Positions 8,897 to 16,685 of a stretch of DNA of 64,000 bases are shown here, one piece after another; within the stretch, counting starts at the first letter, position 1, and each line of letters begins with the position of its first letter. The DNA is from Hamadaea tsunoensis DSM 44101. GTDB lineage: Bacteria; Actinomycetota; Actinomycetes; Mycobacteriales; Micromonosporaceae. The position numbers and the translations under genes were made by a program. The stretch covers positions 79,185 to 143,184 of the forward strand of contig NZ_AUAX01000024.1 in the NCBI RefSeq assembly GCF_000428945.1, read 5' to 3'. Below the pieces are notes generated by a model. The model did no database searches. It saw only the letters and a list, made by a program, of their open reading frames with translations, and was not told the origin of the DNA.

Positions 8897-8935
8897 TTAA
8901 GTTAGGCTACCCTTGCTAAGGTCAGCCTAACCCGA
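8897..8935. promoter_or_regulatory. Two adjacent iron boxes (IdeR/DmdR type)
   Basis: TTAAGTTAGGCTACCCTTG (8897-8915) and, on the minus strand, TCGGGTTAGGCTGACCTTA (8935-8917) each match the IdeR/DmdR consensus TTAGGTTAGGCTAACCTAA at 15 of 19 positions. They lie in the divergent promoter region of the DUF2470-type gene and the rpsD paralogue, so iron repression of one or both is likely. Confidence 0.75.
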
Positions 8936-8994
8936 ACAGGCGGCGGGAAGCCAGCCCCGATCTCGGCCGGCACCCCAGGAGTGCTCCGACGGCG

Positions 8995-9045
8995 CCCCAT
9001 GAGCAGACCCCATGAACAGACCCATGAACAGACCCCATGAGCAGG
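8995..9045. repeat. 13-bp tandem array upstream of rpsD paralogue
   Basis: Four units of CCCCATGAACAGA (one 12 bp). The last runs into the rpsD Shine-Dalgarno. It creates several upstream ATGs that are unlikely to be used. Confidence 0.85.
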
Positions 9046-9053
9046 AGGAACCA

Positions 9054-9662
9054 GTGAATCAATCGCGGCCGAAGGCGAAGCGTTCCCGCGCGCTCGGCAT
9101 ACCGCTGACCCCCAAGTGCGTGAAGTACTTCGAGCGCCGACCCTTCCCGCCGGGCGTACACGGCCGGGCCCGCCGCAAGCCCAGCGACTACCAGGTACGC
9201 CTGCTGGAGAAGCAGCGCCTCAAGGCCCAGTACAACGTCAGCGAGACCCAGCTGCGGCGGGCCTTCGACGCCGCGCACCGGTCGGCCGGCAAGACCGGTG
9301 ACGTGCTGGTCGCCCTGCTGGAGACGAGACTGGACGCGCTCGTGCTGCGGGCCGGCCTCGCCCGCACGATCTACCAGGCCCGCCAGGCGGTCAGCCACGG
9401 GCACATCACCGTCGACGGGCGGAAGGTCGACATCCCGAGCTATCGCGTGCAGCCCTATCAGCGCATCGGCGTACGCGACGCCAGCCGCGCCAAGCCGCCG
9501 TTCCAGATCGCGGCCGCCGGTGCGCATGTCGGAGCGCGGACGGCGCCGTATCTCTCCGTGGACATCGGTGGATTGACGGCGACCCTGCTGCGGGCGCCGG
9601 AGCGTACGGAGATCCCGGTCGTGTGCGACGAACAGTTGGTCGTCGAGTTCTACTCACGCTGA
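9054..9662 (+). CDS. rpsD: 30S ribosomal protein S4 paralogue without the zinc motif
   Basis: S4-family protein of 202 residues, binding 16S rRNA in the small subunit. The S4 RNA-binding domain is intact ([30 protein letters not shown]). The N-terminus ([20 protein letters not shown]) is the actinobacterial 'second S4' form with a single cysteine at residue 22, instead of the four-Cys zinc site of the main S4. The GTG at 9054 is preferred because AGGAGG lies five bases before it; the ATG at 9012 falls in a repeat. It stands alone, far from ribosomal operons, behind an iron box and in front of a strong terminator. Probably an alternative subunit used in metal starvation. Confidence 0.9.
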   Translation: MNQSRPKAKRSRALGIPLTPKCVKYFERRPFPPGVHGRARRKPSDYQVRLLEKQRLKAQYNVSETQLRRAFDAAHRSAGKTGDVLVALLETRLDALVLRAGLARTIYQARQAVSHGHITVDGRKVDIPSYRVQPYQRIGVRDASRAKPPFQIAAAGAHVGARTAPYLSVDIGGLTATLLRAPERTEIPVVCDEQLVVEFYSR

Positions 9663-9704
9663 TACTCAGTCATTCATATATAACGAAGTATACGAAGTCC
9701 CCAC

Positions 9705-9739
9705 GGGGCCCGCGCAAGATCGCGCGGGCCCCTTGTTTT
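9705..9739 (+). terminator. Rho-independent terminator after rpsD paralogue
   Basis: GGGGCCCGCGC and CGCGCGGGCCCC form an 11-12-bp stem around AAGAT, followed by TTGTTTT. A textbook intrinsic terminator. Confidence 0.9.
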
Positions 9740-9765
9740 CGTGCGGTTAAGTGCACGTAACTGAA

Positions 9766-9784
9766 TTGTTATCGGCGGCAACAA
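9766..9784. promoter_or_regulatory. Possible ROK operator upstream of the sugar ABC operon
   Basis: TTGTTATCGGCGGCAACAA is an imperfect inverted repeat; a related GTTG...CAAC motif recurs at 9821-9835. The 378-bp gap before the binding-protein gene also has a hairpin (9866-9893). Operator role inferred from the ROK gene in the same operon. Confidence 0.35.
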
Positions 9785-9865
9785 ACCGTGGACTTGCGTG
9801 AACCCTCCGCAGCGGCATACGTTGCCGGACACAACAAAACCTTCGTGTGGCCGGCTTCACGTCGG

Positions 9866-9893
9866 CCGCACCGGCTTCCGGAGGCCGGTGCGG
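9866..9893 (+). promoter_or_regulatory. Leader hairpin before the sugar-binding protein gene
   Basis: CCGCACCGGC and GCCGGTGCGG form a perfect 10-bp stem with an 8-base loop about 150 bp upstream of the start codon. No T-run follows, so it may be an mRNA-stabilising or regulatory leader. Confidence 0.4.
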
Positions 9894-10040
9894 CCACCCC
9901 TGACCCCGCGCCCGCCGGACGGAACGCAAGCCCCTTGGCGCTCCGCCGGCGTACGCACCCCGCCTCGTCCGACCCGCTCGACGAGGCACCCCGCGAGGCG
10001 CGTCCCCCGCGGGCACCCCCCGAGAGGAATCTGAGCAAAG

Positions 10041-11132
10041 ATGCGCAGGAGTTTCCTTGCCGTCGCCGCCGTCGGCTTCATCGCCGTCGGCAGCCTTGCC
10101 GCTTGCAGCGACAAGACCGACACCGGCTCGAACACCCCGAAGAAGCCGAAGATCGGCGTCATCCTCCCCGACAGCAAGTCCTCCAACCGGTGGGAGACGG
10201 CCGACCACAAGTACCTCGAGGACGCCTTCAAGGCGGCCGGCGTCGACTACGACATCCAGAACGCTCAGGGTGACAAGAGCGCGTTCCAGACGATCGCCGA
10301 CCAGATGATCACCAACGGCGCGACCGTCCTGCTCACGGTGAACCTGGACTCCGGCACGGGCAAGGCCGTCATCGACAAGGCGCGCGCCCAGGGCGTCGCG
10401 ACCATCGACTACGACCGCCTCACCCTCGGCGGCAACGCGTCCTACTACGTCTCGTTCGACAACGAGGCCGTGGGCAAGCTGCAGGGCCAGGGCCTGGTGG
10501 ACTGCCTCACCACGAAGGGCGTGAAGAACCCGGTCATCGCCGAGCTCAACGGCTCGCCGACCGACAACAACGCGACCCTGTTCAAGAACGGCTACGACTC
10601 GGTCCTCAAGCCCAAGTACGACTCCAAGGAGTACACCAAGGGCCCGGACCAGTCGGTTCCGGACTGGGACAACGCGCAGGGCGGCGTTCTGTTCGAGCAG
10701 ATGCTGACCCAGGCCAACGGCAAGATCGACGGCGTGCTCGCCGCCAACGACGGCCTCGGCAACGCGGCGATCGCGATCCTGAAGAAGAACAAGCTGAACG
10801 GCAAGGTCCCGGTGACCGGCCAGGACGCGACCGTTCAGGGTCTGCAGAACATCCTCGCCGGCGACCAGTGCATGACGGTCTACAAGGCGATCAAGCAGGA
10901 GGCGGACGCCGCTTCGGCGCTGGCCATCTCGCTCGCCAAGGGTGAGAAGAAGGACACCGGCGTGACGGTGACCGACCCGACCACCCAGAAGACCGTTCCG
11001 TCCGTGCTGCTGACCCCGAAGGCGATCACCTTCGCGACGGTCAAGGACGTCGTCGCCGACGGCTTCGTCACCAAGGCCGACCTGTGCACCGCGGAGTTCG
11101 CGGCGAAGTGCACCGAGGCCGGCATCAGCTGA
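10041..11132 (+). CDS. Sugar ABC transporter substrate-binding lipoprotein (XylF type)
   Basis: Captures a pentose, probably xylose, outside the membrane and delivers it to the permease. A lipoprotein signal peptide ends in SLAAC with the lipidated cysteine at residue 22. The mature part is a Peripla_BP_4 fold: PKIGVILPDSKSSNRWETADHKYLEDAF, the LTVNLDSGTGKAVIDKARAQG hinge region, DNEAVGKLQGQGLVDCL, and VPVTGQDATVQGLQNILAGDQCMTVYK near the end, as in XylF/ChvE. 363 residues. Codon use is very strict, suggesting high expression. The start is the first ATG of the signal peptide. Confidence 0.9.
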   Translation: MRRSFLAVAAVGFIAVGSLAACSDKTDTGSNTPKKPKIGVILPDSKSSNRWETADHKYLEDAFKAAGVDYDIQNAQGDKSAFQTIADQMITNGATVLLTVNLDSGTGKAVIDKARAQGVATIDYDRLTLGGNASYYVSFDNEAVGKLQGQGLVDCLTTKGVKNPVIAELNGSPTDNNATLFKNGYDSVLKPKYDSKEYTKGPDQSVPDWDNAQGGVLFEQMLTQANGKIDGVLAANDGLGNAAIAILKKNKLNGKVPVTGQDATVQGLQNILAGDQCMTVYKAIKQEADAASALAISLAKGEKKDTGVTVTDPTTQKTVPSVLLTPKAITFATVKDVVADGFVTKADLCTAEFAAKCTEAGIS

Positions 11133-11232
11133 CCAGGCTCCGCCTGAGCCAGCCTCACCGCAGCGAACCCGGCCGGGACGGCGCCCCACCGTAGCGGGCA
11201 CGTCCCCCGGCCCGGCCGGGCAGCACATCGAC

Positions 11233-11278
11233 ACCGCGGCTCGCCCGCGTTCCACCTGGGACGCCGGCGAGCCGCGGT
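11233..11278 (+). terminator. Intercistronic hairpin, partial terminator or mRNA stabiliser
   Basis: A perfect 13-bp stem (11233-11245 with 11266-11278) encloses a second small stem-loop. No T-tract follows. In binding-protein operons such hairpins commonly keep the binding protein more abundant than the membrane parts. Confidence 0.55.
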
Positions 11279-11367
11279 GCGGGCGGGGCGGCCGCCGGTC
11301 CGAAGAACCGCTCTGCGTAAGGACTCCGCGTACGACTTCTCCGTACGACCTCTCAAGGAGAAACACC

Positions 11368-12153
11368 GTGACACCAGGCGACACCGCCGCCCCGCCGCTG
11401 CTGGAGCTGCGGGGCATCAACAAGAGCTTCGGCCCCGTGCACGTGCTGCGCGACGTCGACTTCACCGTCCGGGCCGGCGAGGTGACCGCGCTGGTGGGTG
11501 ACAACGGCGCCGGTAAGTCCACCCTCGTCAAATGCATCGGCGGGATCTACTCCACCGACAACGGTGAGACCCACATCGACGGCCAGAAGGTCAACATCCA
11601 CGGTCCCCGGGACGCGGCGCACAACGGCATCGAGATCGTGTACCAGGACCTCGCGCTCTGCGACAACCTGGACATCGTCCAGAACATGTTCCTGGGCCGG
11701 GAGAAGCGCAGCGGGCTCATCCTCGACGAGCCGGCCATGGAGGAGCTCGCCGCGAAGACGCTGGCCGGGCTGTCCGTACGGACCGTGAAGTCGGTCCGCC
11801 AGCTCGTCTCCAGCCTGTCCGGCGGCCAGCGCCAGACCGTCGCGATCGCCAAGGCCGTGCTGTGGAACAGCCGCCTGGTGATCCTCGACGAGCCGACCGC
11901 CGCGCTCGGCGTCGCGCAGACCGCCCAGGTGCTGGAGCTCGTCCGGCGGCTCGCCGACAACGGCCTCGCCGTCGTCCTCATCTCCCACAACATGAACGAC
12001 GTCTTCGCCGTCTCGGACCGCATCGCCGCGCTCTACCTCGGCCGGATGGCCGCGCAGGTGCGCGCCACCGACGTCACCCACGCGCAGGTCGTGGAACTCA
12101 TCACGGCCGGCCGGTCCGGCTCGCTGGGTCTCCAGCCGGAGGAAGCACTATGA
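11368..12153 (+). CDS. Sugar ABC transporter ATP-binding protein (XylG type, single domain)
   Basis: ATPase of the sugar importer, 261 residues with one nucleotide-binding domain. Walker A is VGDNGAGKSTLVK, signature SLSGGQRQTVAIAKAV, Walker B LVILDEPTAALGV and switch histidine ISHNMNDVF, all typical of the carbohydrate CUT2 class. E. coli XylG/RbsA have two such domains fused; actinobacterial relatives often have a single one, as here, implying a homodimer. ATGA overlap with the following permease gene. Confidence 0.92.
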   Translation: MTPGDTAAPPLLELRGINKSFGPVHVLRDVDFTVRAGEVTALVGDNGAGKSTLVKCIGGIYSTDNGETHIDGQKVNIHGPRDAAHNGIEIVYQDLALCDNLDIVQNMFLGREKRSGLILDEPAMEELAAKTLAGLSVRTVKSVRQLVSSLSGGQRQTVAIAKAVLWNSRLVILDEPTAALGVAQTAQVLELVRRLADNGLAVVLISHNMNDVFAVSDRIAALYLGRMAAQVRATDVTHAQVVELITAGRSGSLGLQPEEAL

Positions 12154-13418
12154 CCACTGAGAACATCGCCCGTACGCCGGACACCGCGCCGGTCGTCGAG
12201 GCCCCCGAGCGCCGCAACGCCGTGCTCGACTACGCCGCCAACTACTGGCGCAAGGTGGCCGGCGGCGACATGGGCGCGCTGCCGGCGGTCGGCGGGCTGA
12301 TCGTGCTGTGCACGTTCTTCGCCATCGCGCGGCCGTCCTTCCTGACGCCGATCAACATCGCGAACCTGCTCCAGCAGAGCGCGCCGATGATCGCGATCGG
12401 CATGGGCCTGGTCTTCGTCCTGCTGCTCGGCGAGATCGACCTCAGCGCCGGCTTCACGTCGGGCGTCTGCGCCGCGGTACTGGCCATCCTGCTCACCAAC
12501 GAAGGCTGGCCCTGGTACGCCGGCGTCGGCATCGCGATCGTCGTCGGCGTCGCGATCGGCCTGCTGCTCGGCTTCCTGGTCGCGAAGGTCCGCATCCCCT
12601 CGTTCGTGGTGACCCTGGCGGCGTTCCTCGCCTTCCAGGGCGTCGTGCTGAAGCTCCTCAAAGAGGGCACGAACATCTCGATCCGCGACAGCCAGTCGGT
12701 CATCATCTCGATCGAGAACGGCTACCTGAGCCCGCTGCTCGGCTGGGCCTTCGCGGCGCTGGTCGTGGCCGTGTTCGCGGCCGTCGAGCTGGTGAAGGTC
12801 TACAAGCGACGCTCGCGCGGCCTGCCGCACGCGCCGTTCGCGGTGGTCGCGCTGAAGATCGTCGGCCTGGCCGCGCTGCTCGCGGTGTTCGTCACGATCC
12901 TGAACGAGGAGCGCAGCCGCAACCCGCTGCTGTTCGGCTCGAACAAGGGCATGCCGATCGTCGTCGTGATCATCGCGGTCCTGCTGGTGCTGTGGACGCT
13001 CATCCTGCGCCGCACCCCCTTCGGCCGGCACATCTACGCCGTCGGCGGCAACGTCGAGGCGGCCCGCCGCGCCGGCATCCGGGTCGACCGGATCCGCATC
13101 TCCGCGTTCGTCATCTGCTCCAGCATGGCGGCCATCGGCGGCATCATCGCCGCGAGCCAGGCCCGCTCCGTGGACCCCAACACCGGTGGTTCCAATGTGC
13201 TCCTGTACGCGGTCGGCGCCGCCGTCATCGGCGGGACGAGCCTCTTCGGCGGCCGGGGCCGTGTCGTGGACCCGGTCCTCGGCGGTACCGTCGTCGCGGT
13301 GATCGTCAACGGTCTGGGCCTCATGGGGCAGCAGTCGTGGGTCAAGTACGTTTTCACCGGTTCGGTACTGCTGCTGGCGGCGGGCGTGGACGCCTTGCTG
13401 CGCAAGCGTACGAACTGA
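12150..13418 (+). CDS. Sugar ABC transporter permease (XylH type)
   Basis: Membrane channel of the sugar importer, 422 residues with about ten hydrophobic segments and the CUT2 permease features (LGEIDLSAGFTSG, and the GRHIYAVGGNVEAARRAGI coupling loop). The ATG at 12150 overlaps the ATPase stop. XylH-type length (longer than the ~320-residue ribose permeases) supports a xylose-like substrate. The ROK regulator starts 40 bp downstream. Confidence 0.92.
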   Translation: MTTENIARTPDTAPVVEAPERRNAVLDYAANYWRKVAGGDMGALPAVGGLIVLCTFFAIARPSFLTPINIANLLQQSAPMIAIGMGLVFVLLLGEIDLSAGFTSGVCAAVLAILLTNEGWPWYAGVGIAIVVGVAIGLLLGFLVAKVRIPSFVVTLAAFLAFQGVVLKLLKEGTNISIRDSQSVIISIENGYLSPLLGWAFAALVVAVFAAVELVKVYKRRSRGLPHAPFAVVALKIVGLAALLAVFVTILNEERSRNPLLFGSNKGMPIVVVIIAVLLVLWTLILRRTPFGRHIYAVGGNVEAARRAGIRVDRIRISAFVICSSMAAIGGIIAASQARSVDPNTGGSNVLLYAVGAAVIGGTSLFGGRGRVVDPVLGGTVVAVIVNGLGLMGQQSWVKYVFTGSVLLLAAGVDALLRKRTN

Positions 13419-13458
13419 GGAAGCGCACGGACGAACGGGCTGCGGGGAGAGGAAGCTG

Positions 13459-14625
13459 ATGCGGGCGGGGCCGAGCCAGGAGGAGATCCGGCGGCAGAAT
13501 CTGGGTGCGTTGCTGCGCCTGGTGCACATGCGCGGCCAGATCTCGCGGGCGGAGCTCACCTCCGAGCTCGGTCTCAACCGCTCCACCATCGGCGCGCTCA
13601 CGTCCGATCTCACCGCCACCGGCCTGGTCTCCGAGGAGGCTCCTCGCGAGACCGGCCGGGCCGGCCGTCCTTCGCTCGTGGTACGCGCTTCGTCCGAACA
13701 GGTCTACGTGTACGCGGCGAACATCGGCGTCGACCGGATCACGGCCGCCCGGGTGGGACTCGGCGGCGTGATCCTGGACCGGCGCGAGTCGACCCGGCCG
13801 AGCGGTGACGTGGTACCGCCGCTGCGGAGCTTCATCCAGTCCATGGAATCCAAGGTGGACACCGATGCCCGCTGCTTCGGCGCGGGCATCTCCGTGTGCG
13901 GGCTGGTCCGCCGCGAGGACGGCATGGTACGCCTCGGTCCGCATCTCGGCTGGCTGGACCAGCCGGTCGGCATCGCCCTGCAGGAAGAACTGCCGGACCT
14001 GCTGCCGAGCGTGGTCGTCGGCAACGTCGCGGACCTCTCCGCGCTGGCCGAGCACACCCGCGGCGCGGGCGTCGACTGCTCGAACATCATCTACGTGTAC
14101 AGCGACGTCGGCATCGGCGCCGGGATCATCGCCGGCGGCCGGCGCGTGACCGGGCACGGCGGCTACGGCGGCGAGGTGGGCCACATGGTGGTGCACCCGA
14201 ACGGCCGGCCCTGCGGCTGCGGCTCGCGCGGCTGCTGGGAGACCGAGGTCGGCGAGGAGGCGCTGCTCCGCCTGTCCGGGCGTACCGGGCAGAGCGGGCG
14301 GGAAGCCGTCCTCGCCGTAGTCGACGCGGCCGTCCGCGGTGACGCGGAGGCCCAGGCGGCCGTGCGGCACGTCGGCGACTGGCTCGGATTCGGCGTCGCC
14401 AACCTCGTCAACATCTTCAACCCGGAACTCGTCATCTTCGGCGGCACGCTCCGCGACGTCTACCTGGCCGCCGCCGCGCAGGTCCGCAGCCGGCTGAACC
14501 ACAACGCGCTGGCCGCCTGCCGCGAGCACGTCCGCCTGCGTACACCGCAGCTCGGCGACGACGCGCCGCTGCTCGGAGCCGCCGAACTCGCCTTCGAGCA
14601 GCTCCTCGCCGACCCCTTGGGCTGA
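13459..14625 (+). CDS. ROK family transcriptional regulator (XylR/NagC type)
   Basis: Sugar-responsive repressor of 388 residues. A winged helix-turn-helix at residues ~10-75 (RRQNLGALLRLVHMRGQISRAELTSELGLNRSTIGALTSDL) precedes a ROK sugar-binding domain. The ROK signature and zinc site are intact (GHGGYGGEVGHMVVHPNG, then CGCGSRGCWE). It ends the sugar ABC operon and most likely represses it in the absence of the sugar, binding the inverted repeat near 9766. GGGGAGAGGAAG precedes its ATG. Confidence 0.92.
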   Translation: MRAGPSQEEIRRQNLGALLRLVHMRGQISRAELTSELGLNRSTIGALTSDLTATGLVSEEAPRETGRAGRPSLVVRASSEQVYVYAANIGVDRITAARVGLGGVILDRRESTRPSGDVVPPLRSFIQSMESKVDTDARCFGAGISVCGLVRREDGMVRLGPHLGWLDQPVGIALQEELPDLLPSVVVGNVADLSALAEHTRGAGVDCSNIIYVYSDVGIGAGIIAGGRRVTGHGGYGGEVGHMVVHPNGRPCGCGSRGCWETEVGEEALLRLSGRTGQSGREAVLAVVDAAVRGDAEAQAAVRHVGDWLGFGVANLVNIFNPELVIFGGTLRDVYLAAAAQVRSRLNHNALAACREHVRLRTPQLGDDAPLLGAAELAFEQLLADPLG

Positions 14626-14720
14626 ATTCAAGATCTTTATAAGCATCTTGTCCCGGGTTCGTCGATCTCGCCTCCGCTCCTCCCGCGGGAGACCGTTGCG
14701 CCCCTATCGCTGCGCTCCGG
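14624..14720 (+). repeat. Dispersed intergenic repeat, copy 1
   Basis: Immediately follows the ROK stop and aligns over ~90 bp with 45641-45729, which also follows a stop codon in the same orientation. Shared blocks include TTGTCCCGGGTTCG, CCTCCGCTCCTC and GCGGGAGACCGTTGCG. Copy 1 has an 8-bp insertion after AAGATCTT. It contains the 12-bp palindrome CTCCCGCGGGAG. Confidence 0.8.
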
Positions 14721-14814
14721 GGACTCCACTGCCAGCACGGTGGGGCGACGCATCCTTCACCGCGGTCCGGTCACGGTTTCGCCCGTTCGCCCGTTCGCCC
14801 GGTCGATCCCGGCT

Positions 14815-14861
14815 TTTGTCGCGACTGTCCAATATGTGTATCGGTGGACAGCCGCGACAAA
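14815..14861. terminator. Hairpin between convergent operons
   Basis: TTTGTCGCGACTGTCC (14815-14830) pairs with GGACAGCCGCGACAAA (14846-14861), one mismatch, loop 15 bases. It separates the plus-strand ROK gene from the minus-strand exporter operon and probably terminates or insulates both. Confidence 0.55.
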
Positions 14862-14888
14862 GACCGCGACAAAAGGCCTTGAAGAGAA

Positions 14889-16685
14889 CTATCTCGTCTG
14901 TTCGAGCCATGAAGCATAGAGGCGGGCGTAGATGGAGTCGGGGTCGCGGACCAGTTCGTCGTGCGGTCCGCGTTGGACGACGACCCCCTTGTCCACCACG
15001 ATCACCTCGTCGGCCGCCTGGGCCGTGGACAGCCGGTGCGCGATGGCGACCGTCGTGCGGCCGCGGGTCACCGCGTCGAGCGTGTGCTGGAGGCGTACCT
15101 CGGTGGCGGGGTCGACGGCCGAGGTGGCCTCGTCCAGCACCAGCAGGTCCGGATCGGCGACGTACGCCCGCGCCAGCGCGACGAGCTGCCGTTCGCCGAC
15201 GCTGAGCGCCTCGCCCCGCTCCCCCACCGGCGTGTGCAGGCCGGCCGGCATCCCGGCCAGCCAGTCGGCGAGGCCGAGGTCGGTGAACGCCTGCTGGAGC
15301 TCGTCGTCGGTCAGCAGCGGGCGGGCGAAGCGTACGTTGGCCGCGATCGTGTCGTCGAACAGGAACCCGTCCTGCGGCACCATCACGACGTGGGAGCGCA
15401 GCGACTCGAAGCGTACGGTCGCGAGGTCCACTCCGGACAGCAGGACGCGGCCCTCGCTCGGGTCCATCAGGCGGGTGAGCAGCTTCGCGAACGTGGTCTT
15501 GCCCGAGCCGGTCTCGCCGACGACGGCCACCTTCGTCTTCGCCGGGATCTCCAGGTGCACGTCGTGCAGCACACGCGGCCCGCCCGGGTAGTTGAAGCTC
15601 ACGTGCTCGAAGGTCAGGTCGAGCGCGCCGCCGGGCAGGTCCACGCCCTCGTGCGCCGGGTCGGCCACGTCGGGCTGCTCGTCGAGCACGTCGAGCACGC
15701 GACGCCAGCCCGACACGGCGTTCTGCGCCTCGTTGAGCACCTCGGTCGCGATCTGCACCGGCTGGATGAACAGGGTCACCAGGAACAGGAACGCGATCAG
15801 CTCGCCCAGCTCCAGCTGCCGGTCCACCCCGAGCAGCACACCCACCACGATCACCGCGGACAGCGCCAGGCCCGCCGCCAGCTCGCCGGTGGAGAAGCTC
15901 GTGACGCTCATCCGCAGGGCCCGGCGCTGCGCCTTCTGGTAGCTGCCGATCGTGTCGTCCAACTTGGCCTGCGTACGCTCACCCACGCCGTACGCGCGGA
16001 TGACGGCGGAGCCGACGACGGCCTCGGAGACGGCCCCGTAGAGGAAGCCGACCCGCTTGCGCACCTCGCCGTACAGGACGGACAGCATCGGCTGGAACTT
16101 CTTGATCAGCACGGCCGACGGCACGAACGCCAGCAGCACGACCAGGGTCAGCTTCCACGAGTAGTACGCCATGACGGCCGTGGTCACCAGGATCTGGCCG
16201 GAGTTGACGAGCAGGATCACGCCGCCCCACTGGAGGAACTGCGTGATCGAGTCCACATCGGACGTCACCCGCGAGACGAGTACGCCGCGCCGCTGCGTCT
16301 GCTGGTGCAGCATCGACAGGTCGTGGATGTGCCGGAAGGTGCGTACGCGCAACGTCGCCAGGGCCGTCTCGGTGACCGTGAACAGCCGCCGCATCATGAG
16401 GTAGCCGCAGGCCGTCGTGACGACCAGGATGGCGACGGTGATCGTCGCGCCGAGCGCGATCCGCCGCAGGTCCGGGCCGCCCTCGGCCTGGATGCCGTCG
16501 TCGATGCCCTGCTGGATGGCGATCGGCACGGCGACCCGGCCGACCATGGACAGGATGGCCAGCACCAGCGTGCCGAGCAACCCGGTACGCAGCTCCGGCG
16601 AGAGCGCGAGACCCCGGCGCAGGGTCTGCCAGGTGCCCTGAGGGGCCGTGGTGACGGCGCCGGCCGTGCTGTCGGCCGTGCTCAT
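14889..16685 (-). CDS. ABC exporter, canonical half (membrane and ATPase domains fused)
   Basis: 598-residue type IV ABC exporter subunit: six transmembrane helices (residues ~30-330) and a C-terminal ATPase with complete sites: VGETGSGKTTFAK, signature LSVGERQLVALARA, Walker B LLVLDEATSAVD and switch HRLST. The start at 16685 overlaps the preceding gene's stop (ATGA). With the upstream partner it forms a heterodimer in which this half carries the competent catalytic residues. Likely a lipid or drug exporter of the TM287/288 or LmrCD kind; the substrate is unknown. Confidence 0.93.
   Translation of the reverse strand: MSTADSTAGAVTTAPQGTWQTLRRGLALSPELRTGLLGTLVLAILSMVGRVAVPIAIQQGIDDGIQAEGGPDLRRIALGATITVAILVVTTACGYLMMRRLFTVTETALATLRVRTFRHIHDLSMLHQQTQRRGVLVSRVTSDVDSITQFLQWGGVILLVNSGQILVTTAVMAYYSWKLTLVVLLAFVPSAVLIKKFQPMLSVLYGEVRKRVGFLYGAVSEAVVGSAVIRAYGVGERTQAKLDDTIGSYQKAQRRALRMSVTSFSTGELAAGLALSAVIVVGVLLGVDRQLELGELIAFLFLVTLFIQPVQIATEVLNEAQNAVSGWRRVLDVLDEQPDVADPAHEGVDLPGGALDLTFEHVSFNYPGGPRVLHDVHLEIPAKTKVAVVGETGSGKTTFAKLLTRLMDPSEGRVLLSGVDLATVRFESLRSHVVMVPQDGFLFDDTIAANVRFARPLLTDDELQQAFTDLGLADWLAGMPAGLHTPVGERGEALSVGERQLVALARAYVADPDLLVLDEATSAVDPATEVRLQHTLDAVTRGRTTVAIAHRLSTAQAADEVIVVDKGVVVQRGPHDELVRDPDSIYARLYASWLEQTR

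Noticed and set aside
9012..9053. ATG at 9012 as start of the S4 paralogue
   Set aside because: It lies in a 13-bp repeat; the GTG at 9054 has AGGAGG at the right distance and matches the family N-terminus.
14641..14700. tRNA remnant suggested by GGGTTCG
   Set aside because: No acceptor stem, anticodon arm or proper T-arm pairing could be drawn around it, and the second copy at 45660 does not help.
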